Shown here piece after piece: positions 1-6,835 of a stretch of 31,614 nucleotides of DNA. Below the pieces are notes generated by a model, which worked only from the letters and a program-made list of their open reading frames with translations, was not told where the DNA came from and searched no databases. Position numbers and translations under genes: made by a program. Every line of letters begins with the position of its first letter. The first letter of the stretch is position 1. The stretch lies in assembly GCA_900543875.1 (NCBI GenBank), contig UQSV01000015.1, positions 1 through 31,614 on the forward strand, given 5' to 3'. The stretch is from an uncultured Coriobacteriaceae bacterium. GTDB taxonomy: Bacteria > Actinomycetota > Coriobacteriia > Coriobacteriales > Atopobiaceae.

Positions 1-494
1 TGGCGGGCGTGGCCCGCCGCGTGGGTGCCGACGTAGCCTTCTTCCTCGACCCCCACCCTGGCCTCTACCTGGGCGCGGGCGACGTGCTCGAGCAGACCTT
101 TCCCGAGTTCGCGGTGCCCGTTGCCCTGGTCATGCCCGCGGTCGACGGCGTCTCCACCAAGGAGGCCTACGACGAGTTCGACCGCGCGGGCGAGGCACCG
201 GCTGGCTACGAGGCCGCCTGCGCCGCCCTTGCGAGCGGCGACGTTGCCGCCATGGCCGCGAGCCTCTACAACAACCTCGCGCCCGCCGCGTGCAGCCTGT
301 GCGAGGACGTTGCGGCCGTGAGCTCGTGGATTGCCCGCCAACAGGGTGTGCTGGGCTCGATGGTCACGGGTTCTGGCGCCTGCTCGTTTGCCCTGTGCGA
401 GCGCATGGACGTGGCCGAGCGGATTGCCCGCGATGCCCGCGAGACACGCGGCTGGCGCGCCTGGGCGGCGACTTGTGGTGGAGCTTTGGGCTAG
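1..494 (+). CDS. ispE: 4-diphosphocytidyl-2-C-methyl-D-erythritol kinase, 3' part
   Basis: This is the C-terminal part (about 163 codons, frame beginning at base 3) of the GHMP kinase that phosphorylates CDP-methylerythritol with ATP in the cytosolic MEP isoprenoid pathway. The visible start of the piece holds GADVAFF, matching the family's conserved GADVPFF segment after the ATP-binding loop. The GHMP C-terminal motif is seen as VTGSGACSFAL, about 40 residues before the stop, which fits IspE. The N-terminus lies outside the window. It is followed within 60 bp by a tRNA gene with its own promoter. MEP products would feed the polyprenyl synthetase encoded at 18535-19575. The family assignment is fairly sure; a homoserine or mevalonate kinase is less likely because of the GADVxFF segment. 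Confidence 0.88.
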   Translation, partial: AGVARRVGADVAFFLDPHPGLYLGAGDVLEQTFPEFAVPVALVMPAVDGVSTKEAYDEFDRAGEAPAGYEAACAALASGDVAAMAASLYNNLAPAACSLCEDVAAVSSWIARQQGVLGSMVTGSGACSFALCERMDVAERIARDARETRGWRAWAATCGGALG

Positions 495-508
495 TTGGTA
501 TCTTTTTC

Positions 509-537
509 TTGGCTTTGGGGTAAGAATCTGGTAGAGT
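509..537 (+). promoter_or_regulatory. Sigma-70-type promoter for tRNA-Pro
   Basis: The -35 TTGGCT (509-514) and -10 TAGAGT (532-537) are separated by 17 bp. The tRNA begins 12 bp after the -10, a typical spacing for a tRNA gene with almost no leader. Confidence 0.6.
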
Positions 538-549
538 TCTCTCTTGCAT

Positions 550-626
550 CGGGTTGTGGCTCAGTTTGGTAGAGCACCGCGTTCGGGACGCGGGGGTCGC
601 TGGTTCGAATCCAGTCAACCCGACCA
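550..626 (+). tRNA. tRNA-Pro, anticodon CGG
   Basis: This is a 77-nt cloverleaf. The acceptor strands CGGGTTG (550-556) and CAACCCG (616-622) pair perfectly, followed by discriminator A and an encoded CCA (624-626). The anticodon stem CCGCG/CGCGG encloses the 7-nt loop TTCGGGA, giving anticodon CGG, which reads the proline codon CCG. The T-loop TTCGAAT is canonical. No intron or unusual insertion is seen. Confidence 0.97.
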
Positions 627-637
627 TCGAATTGTGA

Positions 638-667
638 GGCCGTCGGCTTTGTGCCGGCGGCCTTTTT
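638..667 (+). terminator. Rho-independent terminator after tRNA-Pro
   Basis: The arms GGCCGTCGGC (638-647) and GCCGGCGGCC (653-662) pair over 10 bp with one G-T wobble and a 5-nt loop. Five T residues follow (663-667). Confidence 0.88.
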
Positions 668-777
668 GTATGCCGCGCCCCCTTGCGTGCCCATGCGGCG
701 CGGCGTGCGGATTGCGTCCGTTTTGTACAGACGGGCCCATATGGCGCTTCTTTCTCATAAGATGCCGAACAAGATCA

Positions 778-805
778 TTGCAATTCTCGTGTGTCTCGCT
801 ATAGT
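778..805 (+). promoter_or_regulatory. Promoter of the sdpR-sdpI-like operon
   Basis: The -35 TTGCAA (778-783) and -10 TATAGT (800-805) are spaced 16 bp apart. The start codon of the repressor gene lies 48 bp downstream of the -10. Confidence 0.6.
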
Positions 806-809
806 GATT

Positions 810-826
810 CGATAATTAGTTAATCG
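810..826 (+). promoter_or_regulatory. Candidate autorepressor operator
   Basis: The AT-rich imperfect palindrome CGATAATTAGTTAATCG begins 4 bp after the -10 and would span the transcription start. SdpR-type ArsR proteins repress their own operon. The position fits such an operator, but the assignment is inferred and the symmetry is only partial (about 5 of 7 arm positions). Confidence 0.4.
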
Positions 827-853
827 TCTAAATAACGAGATGGAAGGCATGGA

Positions 854-1129
854 ATGGCAGGCGAGGGCTTCAAGGCGCTGAGCGACCCCACGCGGAGGCG
901 TATTCTCGAGCTTCTTCGTGACCATGACATGACGGCCGGCGAGCTCGCCGAGCACTTTGACATCAGCAAGCCGTCGCTCAGCCATCACCTGGCGACGCTG
1001 CGCTCCGCGGGGCTCGTGACGGACGAGCGCCATGGGCAGAACATCATCTACAGCCTCAACACCACGGTCATGCAGGATCTCATCGGGTGGTTCATGGGGT
1101 TTGCCGCACCCAGGGAGGACGAACAATGA
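854..1129 (+). CDS. ArsR/SdpR-family winged-helix autorepressor
   Basis: This 91-residue protein is a single winged-helix DNA-binding domain of the ArsR superfamily, closest to the SdpR autorepressor type. The N-terminus has the family signature FKALSDPTRRRILELL (residues 6-21). A helix-turn-helix follows with recognition segment SKPSLSHHLATLRSAGLV (about 38-55), and then a wing. No cysteine pair suggests metal sensing. Start ATG 854 has GGAAGG six bases upstream. The stop overlaps the start of the next gene in an ATGA arrangement, so the two are translationally coupled. In Bacillus, SdpR is sequestered at the membrane by SdpI bound to toxin. The same logic is plausible here because the partner gene is adjacent. 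Confidence 0.88.
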   Translation: MAGEGFKALSDPTRRRILELLRDHDMTAGELAEHFDISKPSLSHHLATLRSAGLVTDERHGQNIIYSLNTTVMQDLIGWFMGFAAPREDEQ

Positions 1130-1794
1130 ACGCGAATAGCAATCCCGTTGGCAAGCGTTGCCTGGCTGTGCTCGCCGCACTGTGCCTCGTGAGCCTCATT
1201 GCGCATCTTGCGCTCTTCCCCGCGCTGCCCGAGGTCGTTCCGACCCACTTTGGGGTATCGGGTGAGGTGGACGGTTGGAGCGACAAGCGCATGGCCCTCT
1301 TGCTCGACGCGCTGCCGCTGGTGCTTCTCGGCCTGTTCTGGCTTGTGCCGCGGATCGATCCCAAGGGTGAGGCGTATGCGAAGTCCGGAAGGGTCTATCA
1401 GGGGTTTGTCACCCTGTTCACGCTGTTCATGATCGCGATGACGTGGACGACGGAGGCCGCGGCTCTGGGCTGGCTTCCCTCCGAGCGCGCCGTGGGCTTG
1501 GCAGTCCCTGTCCTCGTTGGCGTCATGCTCCTGGCGCTTGGCAACTACCTGCCGCGCGTGAGGCAGAACTACACGTTTGGCATCAAGACGCCCTGGGCCC
1601 TGGAGGACGCCGAGAACTGGCGCCGCACGCAGCGCTTTGGCGGGGTGTGCTTCATGGTTTGTGGGCTTGCGTTCATTGCGGAAGGCGTCATGGACCTTGG
1701 TGCCGTTGGCCTGGTTGCGTCGCTGGCCCTTACCGTTGCCGCTGGTGTGGCGTGCTGTGGCTACTCGTACCTGCTGTGGCGCCGCTCGCGGTAG
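1126..1794 (+). CDS. SdpI-family membrane immunity/signalling protein
   Basis: This is a 222-residue polytopic membrane protein with about six hydrophobic segments. It resembles the SdpI/DUF1648 family: the early PTHFGVSGEVDGWSDK motif (about residues 39-54) is the DUF1648 hallmark, and RVRQNYTFGIKTPWALED in the middle is the SdpI signature. SdpI proteins protect against the SDP cannibalism peptide and recruit SdpR to the membrane. Start ATG 1126 overlaps the upstream stop by 4 bp and has GGGAGGA before it. No sdpC-like toxin or sdpAB maturation gene is nearby. The protein may therefore sense a peptide from other bacteria, or serve another envelope-stress role; that is inference. Confidence 0.87.
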   Translation: MNANSNPVGKRCLAVLAALCLVSLIAHLALFPALPEVVPTHFGVSGEVDGWSDKRMALLLDALPLVLLGLFWLVPRIDPKGEAYAKSGRVYQGFVTLFTLFMIAMTWTTEAAALGWLPSERAVGLAVPVLVGVMLLALGNYLPRVRQNYTFGIKTPWALEDAENWRRTQRFGGVCFMVCGLAFIAEGVMDLGAVGLVASLALTVAAGVACCGYSYLLWRRSR

Positions 1795-1803
1795 CGCAGA
1801 GGC

Positions 1804-1990
1804 CTAGTCGCTCTCGGAGAGCTTGACGAGCGTGACGGGATGATCCTTCTCATGGCATGCACCGAGCTTTTGGGCCGAGTCGAGTGAATTGGCCGAAATG
1901 ATGGCACCCCACGCCGCGCGTGGCGCGAACGTGGGGTGTCCATTTTTATCGGTGGTCGGTGCCGGTGTGCCGCGGGCCTCGCCGGTGAGC
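1804..1990 (-). pseudogene. Protein-like open frame without a start, possible gene remnant
   Basis: On the minus strand, in the frame ending at the TAG 1806-1804, the sequence reads as a plausible protein tail (for example KNGHPTFAPRAAWGAIISA, later HEKDHPVTLVKLSESD) with mostly C/G third positions. It has no in-frame start codon downstream of the DUF362 stop and lies one frame off that gene. It could be the end of a decayed gene, a former C-terminal extension of the DUF362 protein lost by frameshift, or chance. The sdpI-side terminator hairpin lies inside it. I do not recognise the family. Confidence 0.25.
1905..1947 (+). terminator. Terminator downstream of sdpI-like gene
   Basis: The arms CACCCCACG (1905-1913) and CGTGGGGTG (1930-1938) pair perfectly, with an inner CGCG/CGCG pairing in the loop. 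TTTTT (1943-1947) follows on the plus strand. No T-run follows on the minus strand, so it serves the plus-strand operon. Confidence 0.7.
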
Positions 1991-3175
1991 CTACCTGACC
2001 TCGATGAGCTCGTATTCGTGCGTGCCTAGGCCAATCTTCTCGGCGTGGTCGATGCAGCTCTTCCAGTCGGTGTCGGGGTGCGTCACGTAGAACTTGTCGT
2101 GAGCGTGGGCCTCGTCGAGCTCGTCTTCTGCCTCGAGCTTGTCGTGCATGTGGGTGTACTCGGTGTCGGGCAGCGCCGGCTGCGCCATGACGGCGTCGAT
2201 GCAGGCCTGGTCAAGCGCCACCGGGTCAAAGCTTGCGAAGAAGCCGATGTCGCCCACGATGGGCTTGTCGTTCTCGTCGTGGCAGTCGCAGTTGGGGCTC
2301 ACGTCGATGGCGAGGCTGATGTGGAAGCTCGGGCGACCGTCGACCACGGCCTTGGTGTACTCGGCGATCTTGTAGTTGAGCACCTCGACGGCCTGGTCGT
2401 AGTCCGGCGTGATGGCGTCCTGGTTGCACACGGCGATGCAGCGGCCGCAGCCCACGCACTTGTCGTGGTCGATCGTGGCTACGTGGACCTCGCGGGTCTT
2501 GCCGCTGGCAAACTCGTGCTCGCGCACATCGTCAAACGAGAAGCCGTCGTGCGCGCAGATCCTGCCGCACTGCTGGCAGCCGATGCACTTGCTGGCATTG
2601 ACGCTGGGCTTGCCGGCCGCGTGCTGCTCCATCTTGCCCGCGCGCGAACCGCCGCCCATGCCGATGTTCTTCATGGCGCCGCCAAAGCCCGCTTGCTCGT
2701 GGCCCTTGAAGTGGGTGAGGCTGATTACGATGTCGGCGTCCATGAGGGCACGGCCGATCTTGGCGCTCTTGACGTACTCGCCGCCCTCGACGGGCACCTC
2801 GACCTCGTCGAGGCCCTTGAGGCCGTCGGCGATGATGGTGTGGCAACCGGTCTGGAACGGGTTGAAGCCGTTGGCATAGGCGCTGTCGAGGTGGTCGAGC
2901 GCGTTCTTGCGGCCGCCCACGTAGAGCGTGTTGCAGTCGGTGATGAAGGGCTTGCCGCCCAGCTCGCGCACCACGTCGACGACGGCGCGGGCGTAGTTGG
3001 GGCGCAGGTAGCTGAGGTTGCCCGGCTCGCCCAGGTGCATCTTGATGGCCACAAACTTGTTCTCGAAGTCGATTTGGCCAATGCCGGCCTTCTTGATGAG
3101 ACGCTTGAGCTTGTTGGGCAGACCGTCGCCCATGTGGGTGTGCAGGTTGCAGAAGTAGACCTTTGAGGGTTCCAT
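1991..3175 (-). CDS. DUF362 protein with two 4Fe-4S clusters
   Basis: This 394-residue, probably cytoplasmic iron-sulfur protein has an N-terminal DUF362 domain (about 1-190) followed by a bacterial ferredoxin pair. Cluster cysteines are at about 197, 200, 203, 207 (CIGCQQCGRIC) and 240, 243, 246, 250 (CVGCGRCIAVC). A conserved glycine-rich segment, GFGGAMKNIGMGGGSRAGK, lies at about 163-181. DUF362 proteins are common in anaerobes and are presumed to be redox or electron-transfer proteins; no substrate is known. Start ATG 3175 was chosen over an upstream ATG at 3229 because GAGAGGAAG precedes it and the family begins near the KVYF segment. It is transcribed alone, divergent from the APC permease. 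The first cluster has His rather than Pro shortly after its last Cys, which is a minor deviation. Confidence 0.9.
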   Translation of the reverse strand: MEPSKVYFCNLHTHMGDGLPNKLKRLIKKAGIGQIDFENKFVAIKMHLGEPGNLSYLRPNYARAVVDVVRELGGKPFITDCNTLYVGGRKNALDHLDSAYANGFNPFQTGCHTIIADGLKGLDEVEVPVEGGEYVKSAKIGRALMDADIVISLTHFKGHEQAGFGGAMKNIGMGGGSRAGKMEQHAAGKPSVNASKCIGCQQCGRICAHDGFSFDDVREHEFASGKTREVHVATIDHDKCVGCGRCIAVCNQDAITPDYDQAVEVLNYKIAEYTKAVVDGRPSFHISLAIDVSPNCDCHDENDKPIVGDIGFFASFDPVALDQACIDAVMAQPALPDTEYTHMHDKLEAEDELDEAHAHDKFYVTHPDTDWKSCIDHAEKIGLGTHEYELIEVR

Positions 3176-3231
3176 GCGCTTCCTCTCCGTAAGTGCGGCG
3201 CGATTCCCCGCGTGCCAATCAACTGTCATGA

Positions 3232-3260
3232 ATTATCGGCCGAGAAGAATGGCAATACAA
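3232..3260 (-). promoter_or_regulatory. Promoter of the DUF362 gene
   Basis: On the minus strand, -35 TTGTAT (3260-3255) and -10 GATAAT (3237-3232) are 17 bp apart. They lie about 57 bp upstream of the chosen start codon, which also supports that start over the one at 3229. Confidence 0.6.
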
Positions 3261-3392
3261 GCGACGAAGTGTCACTTATTTGTAAACGGTTGGGACGAGC
3301 TCCCATAGGTCAATGTCACAGCGTGGCACGGCGTGCGGTGGTCCGGCATGGGGCCGCGTCGTGTTCATGCGCTGCCCCCGCTGTTCAAGAGT

Positions 3393-3453
3393 GCGTGCCA
3401 AACGCAGGCAGTTATGGCCCTAGCTGCCCCGTAATTAACTGCGTTGAGCACGC
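3393..3453. repeat. Family A structured intergenic repeat, copy 1
   Basis: This 61-bp imperfect inverted repeat has an outer stem GCGTGCC (3393-3399) with AGCACGC (3447-3453). Three-base internal loops follow, then an inner stem CGCAGGCAGTTA (3403-3414) with TAATTAACTGCG (3432-3443) around a variable loop. The copy at 7730-7790 has the same length, orientation and stems but a different loop. It lies between divergent genes and has no T-run after it, so it is not a simple terminator. It may be a REP/BIME-like palindrome or a regulatory element; function unknown. Confidence 0.8.
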
Positions 3454-3725
3454 GCTTTGGCCGCCGGCGTGACTGCGCCTGCAGACCCCTGTCGTGTCCC
3501 CGCGCGCTTCTCGGATTATGCAAAGTTGGGCGCTGCTCCATCGACAGCCTCGATGTTTGCCGCTGCAAACTGCGCCCGCTCTCGGATGCCGCAAGACCGC
3601 TCGCGCCGCCACGGCCGCCACTCGCGCCGCGCCGACGCCGTCCAAAGCCAACAATCCTTGGTGAACAACGGATTGACCCCTTGGGGGCGAGAAGGACGAA
3701 AGATCGAGCGAAGGAGGAGGACCAC
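3454..3725 (+). other. Long leader/intergenic region before the APC permease
   Basis: This is 272 bp of non-coding GC-rich sequence between the family A repeat and the permease start. At 3528-3577 a three-way-junction fold can be drawn: outer stem GGGCGC/GCGCCC (3528-3533 with 3572-3577), hairpin CATCGA/TCGATG (3539-3555) and hairpin TTTGC/GCAAA (3556-3569). At 3652-3675 the arms CAATCC-TTG and CAACGGATTG form another inverted repeat just upstream of the ribosome binding site. I recognise no known riboswitch. The frame upstream of ATG 3726 stays open but is arginine/proline-rich and not protein-like. Confidence 0.35.
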
Positions 3726-5174
3726 ATGGCTCAGAAGGAGGCGTCGAGCGGTGGGATGAAGAAGGAGCTGACGCTGTTCAACTTCTTCACCATTGGCTTT
3801 GGCGCAATCATTGGCACCGGATGGGTGCTGCTCGTGGGCGACTGGATGGTGCTGGGCGGCGGCCCCGTGCCGGCCATGATTGCGTTTGCCCTGGGAGCGC
3901 TGCTGCTCGTGCCCATTGGCATGTGCTTTGGCGAGCTCACGGCTGCCATTCCCATCTCGGGCGGCATCATCGAGTACGTCGACCGCACCTTTGGTCGCAA
4001 GATGGGCTTCTTCACCGGCTGGATGCTGCTTCTGGGCAACGCCCCGCTGTGTCCGTGGGAGGCCATTGCCATATCGACGCTGCTCACGGACCGCTTTGCG
4101 GAGTTCCCCGCGCTCGCGTGGCTGCGCAGCGTCAAGCTCTACACGATCCTGGGCGCAGACGTCTACCTCTGGCCCACGGTCATTGCTCTGGGCTTCGCGG
4201 CCCTCGTGATCTTCCTCAACCTGCGCGGCGCCGGTGCGGCCGCCAAGCTCTCGAGCTTCCTCACCAAGGCCCTGCTCGCGGGCATGGTGCTTGCCATGGT
4301 CATCAGCTTCATGACCGGCTCGCCCGACAACGCCATGCCCCTGTTCTCGCAGGTCACGGATGCCGCGGGCGGCAGCGCCACCGAGGCCACGAGCCTTCTG
4401 GGCGGCATCGTTGCGGTGCTCGTCATGACGCCGTTCTTCTACGCGGGCTTCGACACCATTCCCCAGCAGGCCGAGGAGGCCTCCGAGGGCATCAACTGGA
4501 AGAAGTTTGGTCTCATTCCGGCCATTGCCCTTCTGGCCTCGGGCGCGTTCTACCTCGTGTGCATCTACAGCTTTGGCACCATCGTCGACTGGCACGAGTT
4601 CGTGCGCAGCTCCGTGCCGGCGCTGGCGGTGCTCGAGCGCATCAACATCTTCTTCTACGTTGCGATGCTCGTCATCGCCACGCTGGGCCCGCTTGGCCCC
4701 ATGAACTCGTTCTTTGGCGCGTCGAGTCGCCTCATGCTCGCCATGGGACGCAAGGGCATGCTGCCTGAGGACTTTGCTCGGATCGACGAGAAGTCCGGCG
4801 TTCCCAAGAAGGCCGTCGTGGTCATGAGCGTGCTCACCCTCGTGGGCCCGTTCCTGGGCCGCAACATGCTCGTGCCGCTCACCAACGTGGCGTCGCTCGG
4901 CTTCATCTTTGCCTGCACCATGGCTGGTTTTGCCTGCTGGAAGCTGCGCCGCACCGAGCCCGACCTGCCGCGTCCCTACAAGGTGAACGGCGGCAAGGCC
5001 GGCATCGCAGCCGCCATCGTCGCAGGCCTCGCCATCATCGTCCTCATGGTGGTGCCCTTCTCGCCGGCGGCCCTGTCGCCCATCGAGTGGGCCATCACGA
5101 TTGTCTGGATTGTCGTGGGGTTTGGCATCCTGGCGCTGTTTGGGGGTGGGCGCAAGGCGACGAGCAAGGGGTAA
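3726..5174 (+). CDS. APC-family amino acid permease
   Basis: This is a 482-residue inner-membrane secondary transporter with about 12 hydrophobic segments. The first membrane segment contains the APC hallmark GFGAIIGTGWVLLVGDW (about 18-34), the unwound-helix substrate and ion site. Other family features are FGELTAAIPISGG and YAGFDTIPQQAEEA (the family's GFD..P..AEE motif). It probably imports an amino acid or small amine by proton symport or exchange; the substrate cannot be read from the sequence. ATG 3726 was chosen because GAAGGAGGAGG sits just before it. It is followed after 227 bp by an amidohydrolase and then a LysR regulator, which suggests uptake coupled to hydrolysis of the same compound class. 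Its first 45 residues carry few charges, as usual for the family. Confidence 0.9.
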   Translation: MAQKEASSGGMKKELTLFNFFTIGFGAIIGTGWVLLVGDWMVLGGGPVPAMIAFALGALLLVPIGMCFGELTAAIPISGGIIEYVDRTFGRKMGFFTGWMLLLGNAPLCPWEAIAISTLLTDRFAEFPALAWLRSVKLYTILGADVYLWPTVIALGFAALVIFLNLRGAGAAAKLSSFLTKALLAGMVLAMVISFMTGSPDNAMPLFSQVTDAAGGSATEATSLLGGIVAVLVMTPFFYAGFDTIPQQAEEASEGINWKKFGLIPAIALLASGAFYLVCIYSFGTIVDWHEFVRSSVPALAVLERINIFFYVAMLVIATLGPLGPMNSFFGASSRLMLAMGRKGMLPEDFARIDEKSGVPKKAVVVMSVLTLVGPFLGRNMLVPLTNVASLGFIFACTMAGFACWKLRRTEPDLPRPYKVNGGKAGIAAAIVAGLAIIVLMVVPFSPAALSPIEWAITIVWIVVGFGILALFGGGRKATSKG

Positions 5175-5187
5175 CGCGCCCGGCCCC

Positions 5188-5277
5188 GCGGGTGGCAGAC
5201 GTCCAATGCTCGTCCCTGCGGGTGGCAGGCGGCCAATGCCCGCTCCAGCGGGTGCCAGCGAACGGCCGCGCTCGGCC
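5188..5277. repeat. Degenerate 30-bp tandem repeats
   Basis: Unit 1 (5188-5217) and unit 2 (5218-5247) both start GCGGGTGGCAG and contain CCAATGC, with matching 30-bp length. Unit 3 (5248-5277) keeps GCGGGTGCCAG but then diverges. A further GCGGCCAAT/CCCGC similarity follows to about 5310. The array lies between the permease stop and the amidohydrolase start. It could form alternative stem structures in the mRNA; function unknown. Confidence 0.7.
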
Positions 5278-5401
5278 CCGTGGGCGACCGAAAGCGGCCA
5301 ATAACCCGCAGCTAGAAGCACGTTCAAATAGGCAAGATCGCGCGGCCAAGAATCGCGCGAGAAGTGTGTGCAGCTTAGTTTTGAATCGAAAGGATCAGAT
5401 C

Positions 5402-6649
5402 ATGGGCAAGTACGCATTCGCAGGTGGCAGGCTCGTCGACGGCACCGGTGCCGCACCGGTTGACGACTCCCTCGTTCTCGTTGACGACAAGAAGATTACC
5501 TACGCCGGTCCTCGCACCGAGATCCCGGCGGGCTACGAGGTCATGGACTGCGCGGGCAAGACTGTGATGCCCGGCCTCATCGACACCCACCTGCACTTCT
5601 CGGGCAACCTCACCGACGACGACAACGACTGGGTCATCGAGACGCCCGCCCAGAAGCAGGCCTGCGCCGTCAAGCAGTCCTATGACGCCCTGACCCACGG
5701 CCTCACCACCGTCTGCGAGATTGGCCGCAACGGCATCGCCATCCGCGACCTGGTGAACATGGGCGTCATGAAGGGCCCGCGAATCTACGCCACCGGCCTG
5801 GGCTTCTGCCGCACCGCCGGTCACGGTGACTCGCACAAGCTGCCGCTGCAGGTCTCCAAGGACAGCCACCCCTGGGGCGACCAGGTAGACGGCCCGTGGG
5901 AGCTGCGCCATGCCGTGCGCCTGCGCCTGCGCGAGAACCCCGACGCCATCAAGATCTGGGCCACGGGCGGCGGCATCTGGCGCTGGGACTCCGGCCGCCG
6001 TCAGCTCATGAGCACCGAGGAGATCCAGGCCGTTGCCGACGAGTGCAAGCTCACGGGCATTCCGCTGTGGAGCCACTCGTACAACTCGGTGAGCGCCGCC
6101 TACGACTCCGTGCGCTTTGGCGCCGAGCAGCTCATCCACGGCTTTGAGCTCGACGACAAGACCATGAACCTCATGGCCGAGCAGGGTACCTTCTTTACGC
6201 CCACCATTGGCTTCCTTCCCACCTGGTACGCCACCTACCCGCCCGAGGAGTCCGAGGCCAACGCCAAGTTCCCCGGCGACACGGTGATCGAGCGCGAGCT
6301 GCAGCGCACCTATGCCAACCTGCGTCGCGCCAACGAGCTGGGCGTCACGCTCACCATTGGCTCCGACTCCTTCTCGTTCGTGACGCCGTACGGCTACGTG
6401 ACAATCGACGAGATGTACGACTTCGTCGACAAGGCGGGCATCTCCGTGCTCGAGACGATCAAGGCCGCCACGCTCAACGGCGCCAAGATGGTCCACCACG
6501 AGGACGAGTTTGGCTCGCTCGAGGCCGGCAAGCTCGCCGACCTGCTGGTTGTTACCGGCGACGTGGCCCGCAACATCCACGACCTGACGCCCGACAACAT
6601 GGACGTGATCATGAAGGAGGGCGAGAAGGTTATCAAGGGCGCCCTGTAG
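5402..6649 (+). CDS. Amidohydrolase-superfamily metal-dependent hydrolase
   Basis: This 415-residue cytoplasmic enzyme has the amidohydrolase fold with the composite N/C-terminal beta-sandwich. Metal ligands can be placed: His63 and His65 (DTHLHF), Lys184 (DAIKIWATGGG, the likely carboxylated lysine), His225 (WSHSYN), His246 (IHGFEL) and Asp322 (TIGSDSF). This pattern matches the binuclear subgroup related to imidazolonepropionase-like enzymes and Xaa-Arg/Lys or N-acyl-amino-acid carboxypeptidases. The substrate is not determined. ATG 5402 is preceded by AAAGGA; an upstream in-frame extension would run through the tandem repeats and is not protein-like. With the permease before it and LysR after it, it probably degrades the imported compound. 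A hydrolytic (peptidase or acylase) role is more likely than a deaminase, but this is inference. Confidence 0.85.
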   Translation: MGKYAFAGGRLVDGTGAAPVDDSLVLVDDKKITYAGPRTEIPAGYEVMDCAGKTVMPGLIDTHLHFSGNLTDDDNDWVIETPAQKQACAVKQSYDALTHGLTTVCEIGRNGIAIRDLVNMGVMKGPRIYATGLGFCRTAGHGDSHKLPLQVSKDSHPWGDQVDGPWELRHAVRLRLRENPDAIKIWATGGGIWRWDSGRRQLMSTEEIQAVADECKLTGIPLWSHSYNSVSAAYDSVRFGAEQLIHGFELDDKTMNLMAEQGTFFTPTIGFLPTWYATYPPEESEANAKFPGDTVIERELQRTYANLRRANELGVTLTIGSDSFSFVTPYGYVTIDEMYDFVDKAGISVLETIKAATLNGAKMVHHEDEFGSLEAGKLADLLVVTGDVARNIHDLTPDNMDVIMKEGEKVIKGAL

Positions 6650-6740
6650 CGTTTGCCCCCTCGGGGCCGCGGCTCCCCCCCTGGGCCGTGGCCCCACCGC
6701 ATGGGCGGTCAGCTCGTCTGGTGCCGCCCGCATAGCCTGG

Positions 6741-6780
6741 CTCCCCGTCTGCAGATGCGTCTGCGGTGGGGAGTCTTTCT
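6741..6780 (+). terminator. Terminator between amidohydrolase and LysR genes
   Basis: CTCCCC (6741-6746) pairs with GGGGAG (6768-6773), and inside it GCAGA pairs with TCTGC around a TGCG loop. TCTTTCT follows. The structure lies about 90 bp after the amidohydrolase stop and 60 bp before the LysR start. Confidence 0.65.
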
Positions 6781-6835
6781 ATGGGTAGATTGTGGAAACG
6801 CGCCGCGCTGGGTGCGGCGCCAGGGGAGGGGGAGC

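Noticed and set aside
2045..3166. Long plus-strand frame opposite the DUF362 gene
   Set aside because: Val/Ala/His/Asp-rich low-complexity translation; the minus-strand gene has ferredoxin motifs, promoter and ribosome binding site.
3444..3725. N-terminal extension of the APC permease
   Set aside because: Open in frame but Arg/Pro/Cys-rich and unlike the family. The strong ribosome binding site before ATG 3726 and the family start agree.
5188..5277. Tandem repeats as a CRISPR array
   Set aside because: The whole 30-bp unit is repeated with no unique spacers, and no cas genes are present.
3516..5327. Long minus-strand frame opposite the APC permease
   Set aside because: Composition typical of an antisense shadow; it runs through the intergenic repeats and has no recognisable domain.
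5087..5401. N-terminal extension of the amidohydrolase
   Set aside because: It would overlap the permease gene and translate the tandem repeats; the family begins near MGKYAFAGG at 5402.
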